From the NCBI GenBank assembly GCA_036557225.1, contig DATBHX010000107.1, positions 1-64,000 of the forward strand: 64,000 bases of DNA, in the 5' to 3' direction. Origin of the DNA: Angelobacter sp036557225. Its GTDB lineage: Bacteria > Acidobacteriota > Terriglobia > Terriglobales > Acidobacteriaceae. A program made the position numbers and the translations under genes. The notes under the pieces were generated by a model that made no database searches, was not told the DNA's origin, and saw only the letters and a list, made by a program, of their open reading frames with translations. Shown here one piece after another: positions 1 through 9,208 of this stretch. How positions within the stretch are numbered: position 1 is the first letter of the stretch; the number at the start of each line of letters is the position of its first letter.

Positions 1-915
1 CTGCTCAAAGACCGGCAGAGTGGAAGTCAGGGCCACATGCTTATCGACCAGGGTTTTGATCGTGGTTTGGATCGGCTCGCTGGAGATTTCAAGCTTGGCT
101 GCGGCTGCGGCAGCCTGGTTAGGGTTGGGGCAAACATCGGGTTTTTTGTCTGGATGAAACTCCGTATCGACGGCGAGGCCGTGCTCCAGATCGTCAATAC
201 CAAGCTCAGCGGCTTCGCGGAAGCCAATGGAGCACAAATGGCCCGTGACCTTGATGCCGTGCTTGTGGGCAGTGTCGATCACGGCTTTCAGTTCGGCGCG
301 GGTAATGAAGTTATAAACCTTGAACGAGCGCGCGCCCTCAGCGACCCAGTATTCCACCGTGCGGCTCGCATCGTCTGGCCCGGTGAGCTGGTGCAGTTGC
401 AACAGAGGAATACCTTCGCCTTCCATGTACGGGCCGGTGGCGTTGATTTTTGGACCTGGAATTTTTCCGGCGTCGATGGCCTTCTTGATTTCAAGATCGG
501 TGTAAGGCTCCATGCTTCCGGTGGTGCGGATGGTGGTCACTCCCAGCGCAAGATAGAGCCGGGGAAAACTGAAGGGCATGTCATGGTAAAGACCGCCGCC
601 CGAGGGATAAAACAAGTGGTCGTGCATGCCGACCAGGCCGGGGAGCGCCGTATAGCCGTTGAAGTCCATGCGATTCGCCTCGGCCGGCACCGCCACGGCA
701 CCGGCTTTGCCGATGGCCGTGATCTTTCCGCCGGAGAGCACAATGGTCTGGTCCGTCTGCGCGGGCGCACCGGTGCCGTCAATCACGCGCACATGCTCCA
801 GGGCAATCACGGGCGACTGGACACGGATGAAGTCTTTGATGGGCGGCTGCTGCTGCGGCTGGGCAAAACACGCAACAGGGCAAACCATGGTTAGAGCGGC
901 GAGTAAACGGCGCAT
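1..915 (-). CDS. Amidohydrolase family protein, exported (C-terminus outside window)
   Basis: Partial CDS: the frame is open from an ATG at 915 to base 1 (305 codons), so the C-terminus lies to the left. The start has a good ribosome binding site (TGGAGG, 7 nt upstream). A signal peptide is visible (basic MRRLL, hydrophobic core, cleavage near FAQ at residue 19). The imidazolonepropionase/prolidase-like amidohydrolase pattern follows: VRVIDGTGAP near residue 42, then LPGLVGMHDH with the metal-binding H98-x-H100, a FKVYNF segment and a GHLCS segment placed where further metal or carboxylated-Lys ligands sit in this family. The product is probably a periplasmic metal-dependent hydrolase acting on dipeptides or cyclic amides; substrate cannot be told. 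The catalytic Asp would lie in the missing part. Family membership is secure, specificity is not. Confidence 0.88.
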   Translation of the reverse strand, partial: MRRLLAALTMVCPVACFAQPQQQPPIKDFIRVQSPVIALEHVRVIDGTGAPAQTDQTIVLSGGKITAIGKAGAVAVPAEANRMDFNGYTALPGLVGMHDHLFYPSGGGLYHDMPFSFPRLYLALGVTTIRTTGSMEPYTDLEIKKAIDAGKIPGPKINATGPYMEGEGIPLLQLHQLTGPDDASRTVEYWVAEGARSFKVYNFITRAELKAVIDTAHKHGIKVTGHLCSIGFREAAELGIDDLEHGLAVDTEFHPDKKPDVCPNPNQAAAAAAKLEISSEPIQTTIKTLVDKHVALTSTLPVFEQ

Positions 916-1110
916 GAAAAGCCTCCAGAAGTTTTGGGACCATGCAGCATAATCGCAGGGCCTAATCTCCTGCAAGGGTCGAGTGAGCTGTTACCCTTGA
1001 TCGCATGACCACGAACAGGGACATTTATCTGACTGGCTCAGCTCAGCGAGCAAGCTGGAAAGTCTTCCCGTAGTCTTGAAGAATATCTGCGCGCACTTAT
1101 CAGGCTCGTT

Positions 1111-1608
1111 TTGAAGTATCGGGATGCTGCGGACCTGAGAGTCGACGAGTTTACCGCCGCCCTTTCGGATGCTTTGGTCCTCGACACGCCTCCGTTCGAT
1201 CCTCGGTGGGCAGAGAGCTACGCAGAAGATAGAGATCAATCAGGCGGCTTTGAGCAATGGTTGACTACCATCAAGCGCCAAATTGTTGATCTACGCGAGA
1301 TGTCCGCTGCAGGAGTTTTTGAAAATACCATGCGCTATTTTGGCGTTTCATCTCCTCGTGGCACGCACTGGTATAACTTTGATATCGGGACTTACCTGGA
1401 GTGCGCAACGGCAGGGAGCCTCGGCGGGTGGGAACCTGGCGACGAAACCGGACGTGAGTTTGTCTCCGGGCCAGTAGCGGTCTTGGAACCTGATGGATCG
1501 ATAAGTTCCCGTAATGCACAAGAGATCAAACACAAGGTGATTGCAGTGGATCGGGTGAGCTGGGCACGTTTCACCCGCATTTTAGAATGTGGCCAATGGT
1601 ACGAATGA
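1111..1608 (+). CDS. Hypothetical protein
   Basis: Open frame of 165 codons from a TTG; codon use resembles its neighbours and the product is acidic and soluble, with no signal peptide or membrane segment. The start is unsure. The same frame stays open upstream to 1033, with no ATG or GTG in between, and encodes a plausible amphipathic helix (LEEYLRALI at about 1075-1101), so the true start may be an unusual codon or an upstream frame may have been shifted. I do not recognise the family. The C-terminal half has evenly spaced aromatic residues (THWYNFDIGTYLE) suggesting a small globular domain. It lies 64 bp before lepA on the same strand, but lepA appears to have its own promoter. Confidence 0.6.
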   Translation: MKYRDAADLRVDEFTAALSDALVLDTPPFDPRWAESYAEDRDQSGGFEQWLTTIKRQIVDLREMSAAGVFENTMRYFGVSSPRGTHWYNFDIGTYLECATAGSLGGWEPGDETGREFVSGPVAVLEPDGSISSRNAQEIKHKVIAVDRVSWARFTRILECGQWYE

Positions 1609-1642
1609 AATGACCAGCCGTCGGGGTACCTTAGCGGCCCGA

Positions 1643-1651
1643 TGCTAAAAT
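1643..1651 (+). promoter_or_regulatory. Possible extended -10 promoter for lepA
   Basis: TGCTAAAAT, an extended -10 element (TGn followed by TAAAAT), lies 21 bp before the lepA ATG. No convincing -35 is seen, which is tolerated by extended -10 promoters. Transcription would start near 1657, giving a short leader. Confidence 0.35.
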
Positions 1652-1672
1652 AGAAGACTAAAGCCCATCCGC

Positions 1673-3478
1673 ATGGACCGCACACACATCCGCAACTTTG
1701 CCATCATCGCCCATATCGACCATGGCAAATCCACGCTTTCAGACCGCCTGCTGGAGCTGACCGGAGCGCTCTCCCAGCGCGAGATGCAGGCGCAGGTGTT
1801 GGATGCGATGGACCTGGAGCGGGAACGCGGCATAACCATCAAAGCCCATGCTGTCCGCATGAAGTACACGGCGAAAAACGGCGAAGAGTACCAGCTCAAC
1901 CTGATCGACACGCCCGGCCACGTGGACTTTTCCTATGAAGTCTCGCGTTCGCTGGCTTCGTGCGAAGGCGCGCTGCTGGTGGTGGACGCTTCCCAGGGCG
2001 TGGAAGCACAGACGCTGGCCAACGCGTATCTGGCCATCAATCACGGGCTGGAGATTATTCCTGTCATCAATAAGATCGATTTACCCAGCGCCGATATCGA
2101 CCGGGTGAAAGAGATGATCGAGCAAACGGTCGGCCTGGACACCAAAGGCGCCATGCTGGTGAGCGCCAAAAGCGGGCTGGGCGTACCGGAGCTGCTGGAA
2201 GCGATCGTGCACCGGCTGCCTCCGCCCAAAGGCGACCCAGACAATCCGTTGCAGGCCCTGATCTTCGATTCCTGGTTTGATCCTTACCGCGGCGTGATTG
2301 TGCTGGCCAGGATTTTTCAGGGCACTTTGCGCAAGAACATGAAGGTCCGCTTGTGGTGGAACGGCAAAGTTCTGGAGGTGGAAACACTGGGCGTGCTCAC
2401 GCCCAAGTCGGTGGAGATCGACCAGTTGGTTGCGGGCGAAGTGGGCTTCATGATCGCCAACAACAAGAACGTTGCCGATACCAAAATTGGGGACACCATC
2501 ACCGACGACGAACGCCCGGCGATTGAGCCACTTCCCGGCTTTGAAGACATCAAACCGATGGTCTTCGCTGGCCTGTACACCGTGGATGCGCATGAACACA
2601 CAGCTTTGCGTGAAGCGCTGGAAAAACTGCGGCTCAACGATTCTTCTTTCTTCTTTGAGCCGGAGAGTTCGGCAGCGCTGGGCTTCGGTTTTCGCTGCGG
2701 CTTTCTCGGGCTGCTGCACATGGAAATTATTCAGGAGCGCCTGGAACGGGAGTTTGGACTGGACCTGATCACAACTGCGCCAGGGGTGCGCTACCAGATC
2801 ACCAAAACCGATGGAGAAAAAATCGAGGTTGATAATCCTTCGCGCTGGCCCAACCAGAGCGAGATTGCGAAGATTGAAGAACCGGTGATCGTGGCCACGA
2901 TCCTCACCAATGAAGAATACGTGGGCGGGATCCTCAAGCTGGTGGAAGAGAAGCGCGGCAAGCAAAAAGGCTTTGAGTACGTAAGCTCGAGCCGCGTGAT
3001 GCTGACCTATGAGCTGCCGCTGAACGAGATCGTGCTCGACTTTTATGACAAGCTGAAAACCATCTCGCGCGGATACGCGTCGCTCGACTATCACCTGGCG
3101 GGAAACTGGGAATCGCCCATGGTGAAGCTCGATATCCTGGTGGCGGGCGATCCTGTGGATGCTCTCTCGATCATCGTGCATCGAGACTTTGCTTACGAAC
3201 GCGGGCGCGCGCTGGTTTCCAAGATGAGGGAGCTGATTCCCCGGCAGATGTTTGAAGTCGCAATCCAGGCTTCGATCGGCGCAAAAATCATTGCCCGCGA
3301 AACGGTGGCGGCCATCCGAAAAAACGTACTGGCCAAGTGTTACGGCGGCGATATAACCCGAAAGCGCAAGCTCCTGGAAAAGCAAAAAGAGGGGAAAAAG
3401 CGCATGAAGCGTATTGGCAAAGTGGACATCCCCCAGGAGGCCTTTCTGGCCGTGTTGAAAGTGGGCGAAAACGCCTAG
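1673..3478 (+). CDS. lepA: Elongation factor 4 (LepA), translational GTPase
   Basis: 601 residues, the usual length for EF4. The GTPase domain is at the N-terminus with P-loop AHIDHGKST (residues 11-19), DxxG in IDTPGH (about 76-81) and the NKID guanine-specificity motif near 133. Domains II, III and V follow, and the LepA-specific C-terminal domain ends in the basic stretch KRKLLEKQKEGKKRMKRIG typical of the family. EF4 acts on the ribosome, promoting back-translocation or recovery of stalled elongation complexes and aiding initiation or subunit biogenesis. It is encoded as a single unit; no lepB follows. The start ATG (MDRTHIRNFAIIAHIDHGK) matches the conserved N-terminus although there is no strong Shine-Dalgarno sequence. 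Confidence 0.98.
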   Translation: MDRTHIRNFAIIAHIDHGKSTLSDRLLELTGALSQREMQAQVLDAMDLERERGITIKAHAVRMKYTAKNGEEYQLNLIDTPGHVDFSYEVSRSLASCEGALLVVDASQGVEAQTLANAYLAINHGLEIIPVINKIDLPSADIDRVKEMIEQTVGLDTKGAMLVSAKSGLGVPELLEAIVHRLPPPKGDPDNPLQALIFDSWFDPYRGVIVLARIFQGTLRKNMKVRLWWNGKVLEVETLGVLTPKSVEIDQLVAGEVGFMIANNKNVADTKIGDTITDDERPAIEPLPGFEDIKPMVFAGLYTVDAHEHTALREALEKLRLNDSSFFFEPESSAALGFGFRCGFLGLLHMEIIQERLEREFGLDLITTAPGVRYQITKTDGEKIEVDNPSRWPNQSEIAKIEEPVIVATILTNEEYVGGILKLVEEKRGKQKGFEYVSSSRVMLTYELPLNEIVLDFYDKLKTISRGYASLDYHLAGNWESPMVKLDILVAGDPVDALSIIVHRDFAYERGRALVSKMRELIPRQMFEVAIQASIGAKIIARETVAAIRKNVLAKCYGGDITRKRKLLEKQKEGKKRMKRIGKVDIPQEAFLAVLKVGENA

Positions 3479-3744
3479 ATGTCCTTTGTTAACAAAATGT
3501 TGCTATGGATGAATGTGCAAATCTTCATGTTCTGAATCCCAAGTTGCTCGCTTTCTTGTGCACCGTCTCGGTCCCAAAAAGGAACCTTGTAAATCTATGA
3601 AATCAGGCCGTTTGCAATTTGCAGCGGTAGTGGGGCAGAGGCGCTTAAATCATTGAAAAAACGCTTGCCCCAGGGTTCTACAGCAGCAAATATGCACAGA
3701 GTTTTCCACAACTCCGCAGGCCGGATGGATGTCCCCAGCCGCTC

Positions 3745-4455
3745 TTAGCGCTGCTGTCGAGTGAAGTGCACGGTAATGAAGGTCTCAACTTCCACCGGCT
3801 CTCCGTTTAAGTAATAAGGACGATACCTCCACTGGCTTACCGCGTCTTTTGCGGCTTGGGCCAGCAGCGGATGTCCGCTAGTCACGTTCAGGCTGATGAT
3901 CCTGCCATCGCGTGCGATGATGGCGTGCAGTTTGACATCGCCCTGAACGCCGCTGATTACAGCAAGCCTGGGATAGACGGGCTCCACGCGGTTCACAAGC
4001 TGAGCAGGTGATATCTCCGATACGGGAATGCGCTTGGGAACCAGCTTCACGTTTGAGCCGTCACCGCTGGGGAGATCCGGCATGCCTCCGGTTCCTGTAG
4101 GGCTCCCCGGTGTTGCCAGCGTTGGATCAGTCGTAACCTCAGTGTCACGATGCCCCCAGATGATTGCATTTGGATTGTTGCTGACCAGCACGACCTCCAT
4201 CGCCCTTGGCGCGGACGTTACCGTACCCGGCTTCGGCGAATGAGTGTCAGGTGCGGGCTTGACACGTTCAACGGGAACTAACGTCAACGGCGCAGGCTGC
4301 ACGCGCGCCGAAAGAGGAATCACACCGGTGGAAAGCAGCGGCACAATCACCAGCACCGCGGCGATGATTGTCTCCACGGTGAAAGCCGTGGCCATGGGCC
4401 AGCGCTTACGTTTGCGCGCTGTGGGTGAGGATTCAAGCAGGGTTTCTCCGAACAT
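3745..4455 (-). CDS. TonB-like energy transducer protein
   Basis: 236 residues. A basic N-terminus is followed by one membrane segment (about residues 24-44), a Pro-rich linker (PAPLTLVPVERVKPAPDTH) and a C-terminal TonB-type domain. The signature is in VEPVYPRLAVISGVQGDVKL and the terminal SQWRYRPYYLNGEPVEVET. Acidobacterial genomes carry many such proteins; they are assumed to bridge the inner membrane to outer-membrane receptors or to act in envelope assembly. It is the last gene of the bamA-ompH-ompH run on this strand, but a terminator lies between ompH and this gene, so it probably has its own promoter. Its partner receptor is unknown. Confidence 0.85.
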   Translation of the reverse strand: MFGETLLESSPTARKRKRWPMATAFTVETIIAAVLVIVPLLSTGVIPLSARVQPAPLTLVPVERVKPAPDTHSPKPGTVTSAPRAMEVVLVSNNPNAIIWGHRDTEVTTDPTLATPGSPTGTGGMPDLPSGDGSNVKLVPKRIPVSEISPAQLVNRVEPVYPRLAVISGVQGDVKLHAIIARDGRIISLNVTSGHPLLAQAAKDAVSQWRYRPYYLNGEPVEVETFITVHFTRQQR

Positions 4456-4516
4456 CTTATCTACCTCCGATGAAGAAATTTGACACCGGAAGTAAGGCGC
4501 GATGTTCCGTCACCGG

Positions 4517-4548
4517 CAAAAATAAAAAGGCCGCCAATACCGGCGGCC
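4517..4548 (-). terminator. Intrinsic terminator after the second ompH gene
   Basis: Stem GGCCGCC / GGCGGCC (4529-4535 with 4542-4548) followed on the minus strand by TTTTTATTTTT. It sits 20 bp after the ompH stop and before the TonB-like gene. Confidence 0.85.
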
Positions 4549-4568
4549 CAGGATGATTGCAGGAACTA

Positions 4569-5264
4569 TTAAGGCCTCTTCGGTGTCGGCGCTGACGTGG
4601 CCGGAGGTGCGGGCTTCGGCGCAGGAGCAGCCGGTCGGGATGCAGCAGCTCCCGCGGGCCTGGCAGCCGGCGCACCGGCAGGATTCTCCGCGTTGAAAGC
4701 ATCCACCACCTCTTTGGTGATCACGGTGCCTTGTGTGGCCCAGAGCACGGGAGAAGTCTGTGGATTGGAGACGTCAAGCACGATGGCGTAGCCGTGGGCC
4801 TCAGCATACTTCTGTACCGTGGTCAGCACCTTTTGGCCAATCCGGTTCGCCAGTTCCTGCTCCTGCTGCTGATATTCAGCCTGGGCGTCTTCATAGTTGC
4901 GCTGCAGTGCTTTTTGCTTGGTCTCAATCACGCGCGCGCGAGAGGCCCTCTCGTCGTCGTTGAGCTTGGGACCTTGTGTTTCCAGGTCCTTTTTCAGCTT
5001 TTCAACTTCATCGTTCTGCGTCTTCAGCTCAGCCTGCTTGGGATTGAATTTCTGTTGCAGCGCATCAAATTCTTTCTTGCCTTCTTCAGAGGCCAGGATC
5101 GCTTCCTGAATATTGAGAACGCCGATCCGGGTAGGAGCCGGTCCTGCAGGAGTGCTTGCAGGGGCAGACGCCGGCGCGGATGCGGCCTGAGCGAAAGCGA
5201 CCGGTGAGAAGGCTGAGCTCAGACCAACGCTGAGGGCCAGAATTTGAATTTTTGACATGCTCAT
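4569..5264 (-). CDS. OmpH/Skp family periplasmic chaperone (copy 2)
   Basis: 231 residues with a signal peptide (hydrophobic LALSVGLSSAFSPVAFAQA) and the Skp pattern: GVLNIQEAILASEEGKKEFDAL, a long charged coiled coil (about residues 65-140) and the closing strand YAIVLDVSNPQTSPVL with a terminal helix. Skp-like proteins hold unfolded beta-barrel proteins in the periplasm for delivery to BamA; the neighbouring bamA fits this. The last 45 residues are a low-complexity Ala/Pro-rich tail not found in classical Skp. It is about 45% identical by eye to the next gene upstream, so the pair is a tandem duplication. AAGGAG lies 12 nt before the start. Confidence 0.92.
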   Translation of the reverse strand: MSMSKIQILALSVGLSSAFSPVAFAQAASAPASAPASTPAGPAPTRIGVLNIQEAILASEEGKKEFDALQQKFNPKQAELKTQNDEVEKLKKDLETQGPKLNDDERASRARVIETKQKALQRNYEDAQAEYQQQEQELANRIGQKVLTTVQKYAEAHGYAIVLDVSNPQTSPVLWATQGTVITKEVVDAFNAENPAGAPAARPAGAAASRPAAPAPKPAPPATSAPTPKRP

Positions 5265-5326
5265 GGGATTTGCTTGCTCCTTAAAATTTCATTTCTGTCG
5301 TCCGCGCCGCGCTTGAGGAGCAGACG

Positions 5327-5983
5327 TTACGGTTTCTTCGGTGTAGCCGTAGCCGCAGGCTTTGCCCCCGTTCCGGTGGCTGGCCGCGGAGCCGGATTAC
5401 TGGCTGCCGGTTTTGCTGCCGGCGCTGCCACCGGTGACGCAGTGTTATAAGCGTCTACCAGGTCCTTGGTAATGTTCGTGGTCGGCGCCGCATACAGCAC
5501 AGGCGTCTGCGGATTGGAAACGTCAAGGACCATCGCATAGCCATTGTCCTTGGCGTACTTTTCCATTACGTCCAGCATTTTCTTGCCCAGCCGGTTCAGG
5601 ATTTCCTGCTCAGACTGCTGGACTTCATTCTGATAATCTTCGTAGTTGCGCTGCAGGGTTTTTTGCTTGTCGGTGGCGACTTTGATGCGGCTATTGCGCT
5701 CTTCGTCGCTGAGCTTGGGCCCCTGGGCCTCAAGCTGCTTTTTCAGGTTCTCCACTTCATCGTTCTGCGCCTGCAGGGCTGCCTGCTTGGTCGAATACTT
5801 CTGCTGCAGGGCTTCCAGCTCCTTTTTGCCTTCATTGGTGTTGGCAATCGCCTGCTGGATGTTGACGATGGCGACTTTACCGTCAGGCGAGCCGGCAGCC
5901 GGTTGCGCCAGAGAGCCTACGGGCACGCCCAGGGCCAGGGCGAGGACCAAAGCCGGAATGCTGCCTTTTAAGTTCTTTGCCAT
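5327..5983 (-). CDS. OmpH/Skp family periplasmic chaperone (copy 1)
   Basis: 218 residues. Signal peptide (LVLALALGVPVGSLAQP), then KVAIVNIQQAIANTNEGKKEL, a coiled-coil tentacle region (about 60-130), the strand YAMVLDVSNPQTPVLYAAP and a helix. An Ala/Pro/Lys-rich tail of about 35 residues follows. Same architecture and tail style as the downstream paralogue, 62 bp away; the two are probably co-transcribed and terminated together. Located directly after bamA, as skp is in many Gram-negative genomes. AAGGAG lies 11 nt before the ATG. Confidence 0.93.
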   Translation of the reverse strand: MAKNLKGSIPALVLALALGVPVGSLAQPAAGSPDGKVAIVNIQQAIANTNEGKKELEALQQKYSTKQAALQAQNDEVENLKKQLEAQGPKLSDEERNSRIKVATDKQKTLQRNYEDYQNEVQQSEQEILNRLGKKMLDVMEKYAKDNGYAMVLDVSNPQTPVLYAAPTTNITKDLVDAYNTASPVAAPAAKPAASNPAPRPATGTGAKPAATATPKKP

Positions 5984-6139
5984 GAAATCTTGGACTCCTT
6001 AGAGATTGTTACGTAACAATTCGTTCGTCGCGATGCACGCTTTTTGGACCGCTCAATGAATGCAGTGAAATCTGCGGGGGGACGAATATCCTGAAATTAT
6101 AGGTTGTGCCCTCCGGCAGCGTCAAACAAGGGTTTCTCC

Positions 6140-9052
6140 TTAGAAAGTAGTACTAATAGTGAAACGAAACGTCTTTTTTGGCTCCTGCAGGCGAAAATCC
6201 GGCGCCAGAGTTGCAATCGCTGACTGGAAGCTGAAATCGCCCGCAGCGCCCGGCGGGAACATGCTGCGCGAGATCGGGCTGGGCGAATGGACGATGGTAT
6301 CCAGAGTCAGCGGGTTATACGCGTAGTAAATACGGAACGGCTGTTGCACGATCGGCAAGAGCACCTGCAGCTCCAGTCCCGTAGACATACGCGGCACGTA
6401 GTTCGTTCCTGCCACAGGCTTCAGATCTCCGCTGATGGGGATCGGAGTCCCGCCGGAACACGCGAAATTCACAATAGCCGGGCAGCCGAAAATCGAGCTG
6501 TTCAGCTGGGTCAGTGAATCGCTGGCGATCCTGAGCTGGGAATCAAGCGTGACAAAGTCCATGCCGAAGTCGGCGAACGGCGCCAGCGTCACCGGTCCAA
6601 CCACATGAATGCGATATTCAATGTTGCTGACGAATGAGGTATCGCCGCCGGGCAGGGTGATGTTGTTCACCGGCAGAGGAACTGTCACGCTGCCGCGGCG
6701 CGGATTCGTCGGATCAACAGGCACCGGGCTGCCGTCAGGGTTCACCAGCGGGAAATTCTGCACGGTGTTCACGAAGACGTAAGGAGAGACGGTGCGTATG
6801 TCAAAGCCGCGCAGGTCGTTTTCGCCGCCCATGTAAAAGCGCTGGTAGGGCGGCGCTTCCGTACCGCCGAACCCGTTGATGAAGCTGGCCTGGAAATGTA
6901 CTCCCAGCGTGTTCTGGTGATACAACGGCTTCCACTGCGTGAATGAGAACAGCGGCCGATAAAACTTCACGTTGCCCCCGAGCCCGGCAACTTCCGTAGA
7001 GAGGAAGAGGCTTCTGCCGCGGTGCGGGCGAATGGGGCTGTCAATGGTGCTGAAGCCGAACGAGGGCGTGACCGAACTGGTAATGATTCCCTGCAGGGCG
7101 TTTGGTCCGGAAATGTTGCGGAAATTCAGCGTCTGGAAAAGGTTGCGGGAGGCATCACTGAAGGTGTTGATGGTGGTGTTGTCCAGCGAATACGTAAGCC
7201 CAACGCGCTTGAACGAATGGCCCAGCAGGTAGCTGGACGAGGCGGTGAAGCCGGTGCTGGACTGGTTGTAATTCAGCAGCTGGTTGAGCACACTTTGCGG
7301 CAGATTGATTTGCTGGCCGGCAATGATCTCGGCCTGCCGCGCCTGGTTAAAGTCAAACTTGCGGCTGTAAACGGTAAAACCGAGCGTCAGAGGACGGTCA
7401 AACATATACGGCTCAGTGAAACCGAAAAGCAAGACGCGGGAAAGACTGCCCACGTTGGCCTGCACCTGCAGGGTCTCACCCAGGCCCAGGAAGTTATTGG
7501 TCTCATAATTGAGGCCAATGAACGATCCTTCCAGGCCGCTCACGCCGCCGGTAAGACCAATACTGTTCTTGCCCTTCTCTTTCACTTTGACGGTGAGATC
7601 CACCGTACCGTCCTGTTCGTTCAGCTTGCGTTCGGTGTCGTCTTCGGCTTTCAGGGTGTCAAAATAATTCAGCTGGTTCAAACGAAGAACGCTGAGCTCC
7701 CACAGGCGGCTGTTGAAGACCTGGCCTTCCTGCACCAGCAGTTCGCGCCGGATCACACGGTCGCGCGTAGTGGTGTTGCCCTGAAATTCAATACGCCGGA
7801 CGAAAAATGGCTTGCCTTCTTCGGCTTCAATATTCAGCGTGATCTGCTTCTTTTCGTCGTCAATGTCCGTGGTCGGCACCGCTGAGAAATTGATGTAACC
7901 CAGCTCTCCGTAGGCTTTGCGCAGATTGTCGAGCCCCTTGCCGATCAGGTGATTGTCAAAGGTATCACCATCTTTGATGGGGAACAGGGTGCGCAACAGC
8001 GCGGTATTGCGGATGGCCAGCGTGTTCTTGAAGGTGATCGACTTCAGCTTGTACTTGTCGCCTTCTTCGACGGGAATGGTAATGTCCATGACCTTGCCCT
8101 TGCCGCTCTGGACAAAGGGCACATGCATCTTTGAGTTGGTATCGCGCAGCTGGGTCTTGGGGTCGTCGACCACGGCCTTGAAGTAGCCGTGCTGTTGCAG
8201 GGCATCACGGACGCGCTCTGCGTCTTCTTCGAGCTTTGAGGCGTCAAAGGTGCGAGCGAACAGGTTCTCCAGGAAAATCGAGTTCGGAATGCCGATGGGC
8301 TTCAGGTTCTTCATGGAAGCCCGTAGGGTGCGGCTGTTAACGTGTTTGTTGCCGATAAACTTGATGTTGCCGACCTTGATCTTGGGCCCTTCCTTCACGT
8401 TAAAGGTCACGGCCACCGACGCCGGCGGCACCTGCTGGACCTGCACCGTAATATTGGCAAACTGGCGCCCGTGCTCGGCCAGCAGTTGTTGCAACACCAC
8501 CTTGGCTTTGATGATCTTGGTCGGGTCATAAGGGCTATCGACCGTGAGCGGGACTTTGGCCTTCTTGTATCGCTCCAGAACATCGCTCTGCGAGACCGCG
8601 TTCAGCCCGTGGTATTCAATGGTGCGAATCGTGGGCTTTTCCCTGACGTAGATGTGAATGATCCAGCCCTTGGCGGACTGCTCCCGCTCCATGCGGACAT
8701 CTTCAAAATAGCCGCTGTTCCACACCGAGCGCAGGTCGCGTTCCAGAGCGGCTTCATCGTAGACGTCGCCTGCGCGCGTGTAGATACGCGACTTCACCGT
8801 CTCAGTGGGAATGCGGCGGTTTCCAACGACATCAATGTTCTCTATGATTTGCCCTGCTTGCTGAGCGGCATGGGCAACCCGTGGCATGACGCCGCATAGA
8901 AAAAAACCAAGGATCAGCGCCAAAGGCCCGATCCGTGCGACGTGCTTAGGACTGGATTCCTCAACAAACGATGAAGCTATGTGACTACCCTCAGAACAAG
9001 GTGGGAAAATCCAGATTATACGGGAGTTACCGCTGAAGTGCCACTTGGACAT
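6140..9052 (-). CDS. bamA: BamA, outer-membrane beta-barrel assembly factor
   Basis: 970 residues, longer than E. coli BamA (810). A hydrophobic export segment (LALILGFFLCGVMPRVAHAAQ) sits at about residues 44-64, preceded by an unusually long hydrophilic N-terminus, so the real start may be further in, though no better-placed ATG is seen in this frame. POTRA repeats follow (first begins IIENIDVVGNRRIPTETVKSR; later ones at KVGNIKFIGNKHV, YKLKSITFKNT and FVRRIEFQGNTTTRDRVIRRE). The bacterial surface antigen barrel fills the C-terminal half, with the conserved NDLRGFDIRTVSP-type segment (GGEN-DLRGF) and a terminal Phe (TISTTF) as expected for outer-membrane proteins. It inserts barrel proteins into the outer membrane. 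AAGG precedes the ATG. Confidence 0.96.
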   Translation of the reverse strand: MSKWHFSGNSRIIWIFPPCSEGSHIASSFVEESSPKHVARIGPLALILGFFLCGVMPRVAHAAQQAGQIIENIDVVGNRRIPTETVKSRIYTRAGDVYDEAALERDLRSVWNSGYFEDVRMEREQSAKGWIIHIYVREKPTIRTIEYHGLNAVSQSDVLERYKKAKVPLTVDSPYDPTKIIKAKVVLQQLLAEHGRQFANITVQVQQVPPASVAVTFNVKEGPKIKVGNIKFIGNKHVNSRTLRASMKNLKPIGIPNSIFLENLFARTFDASKLEEDAERVRDALQQHGYFKAVVDDPKTQLRDTNSKMHVPFVQSGKGKVMDITIPVEEGDKYKLKSITFKNTLAIRNTALLRTLFPIKDGDTFDNHLIGKGLDNLRKAYGELGYINFSAVPTTDIDDEKKQITLNIEAEEGKPFFVRRIEFQGNTTTRDRVIRRELLVQEGQVFNSRLWELSVLRLNQLNYFDTLKAEDDTERKLNEQDGTVDLTVKVKEKGKNSIGLTGGVSGLEGSFIGLNYETNNFLGLGETLQVQANVGSLSRVLLFGFTEPYMFDRPLTLGFTVYSRKFDFNQARQAEIIAGQQINLPQSVLNQLLNYNQSSTGFTASSSYLLGHSFKRVGLTYSLDNTTINTFSDASRNLFQTLNFRNISGPNALQGIITSSVTPSFGFSTIDSPIRPHRGRSLFLSTEVAGLGGNVKFYRPLFSFTQWKPLYHQNTLGVHFQASFINGFGGTEAPPYQRFYMGGENDLRGFDIRTVSPYVFVNTVQNFPLVNPDGSPVPVDPTNPRRGSVTVPLPVNNITLPGGDTSFVSNIEYRIHVVGPVTLAPFADFGMDFVTLDSQLRIASDSLTQLNSSIFGCPAIVNFACSGGTPIPISGDLKPVAGTNYVPRMSTGLELQVLLPIVQQPFRIYYAYNPLTLDTIVHSPSPISRSMFPPGAAGDFSFQSAIATLAPDFRLQEPKKTFRFTISTTF

Positions 9053-9118
9053 GCCCTTAATCCCTAAATCCTCAAACCAACCTTAGTTGAATAAAAGGAA
9101 GCCCCGAATTCCAGCCGT

Positions 9119-9134
9119 CTGCCCGCCCGGGCAG
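9119..9134. other. Short GC-rich hairpin between bamA and the molybdoenzyme gene
   Basis: CTGCCCG-CC-CGGGCAG, a near-perfect palindrome lying after the stop of the molybdopterin oxidoreductase gene. No T-run follows on either strand, so it is not a clear intrinsic terminator; it could stabilise the 3' end of the transcript. Confidence 0.3.
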
Positions 9135-9208
9135 TCTACTCCCCAGACGTGGAACGCTGCCCGGTGAGAAACTTGCAAATAAATTTTGAGAATATTAAGG
9201 GTGGCCGA

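Noticed and set aside
37..894. 285-codon plus-strand frame
   Set aside because: Antisense to the amidohydrolase gene, which has a signal peptide, metal motif and ribosome binding site.
2081..3385. 434-codon minus-strand frame
   Set aside because: Lies wholly within lepA; His/Arg-rich composition typical of an antisense shadow.
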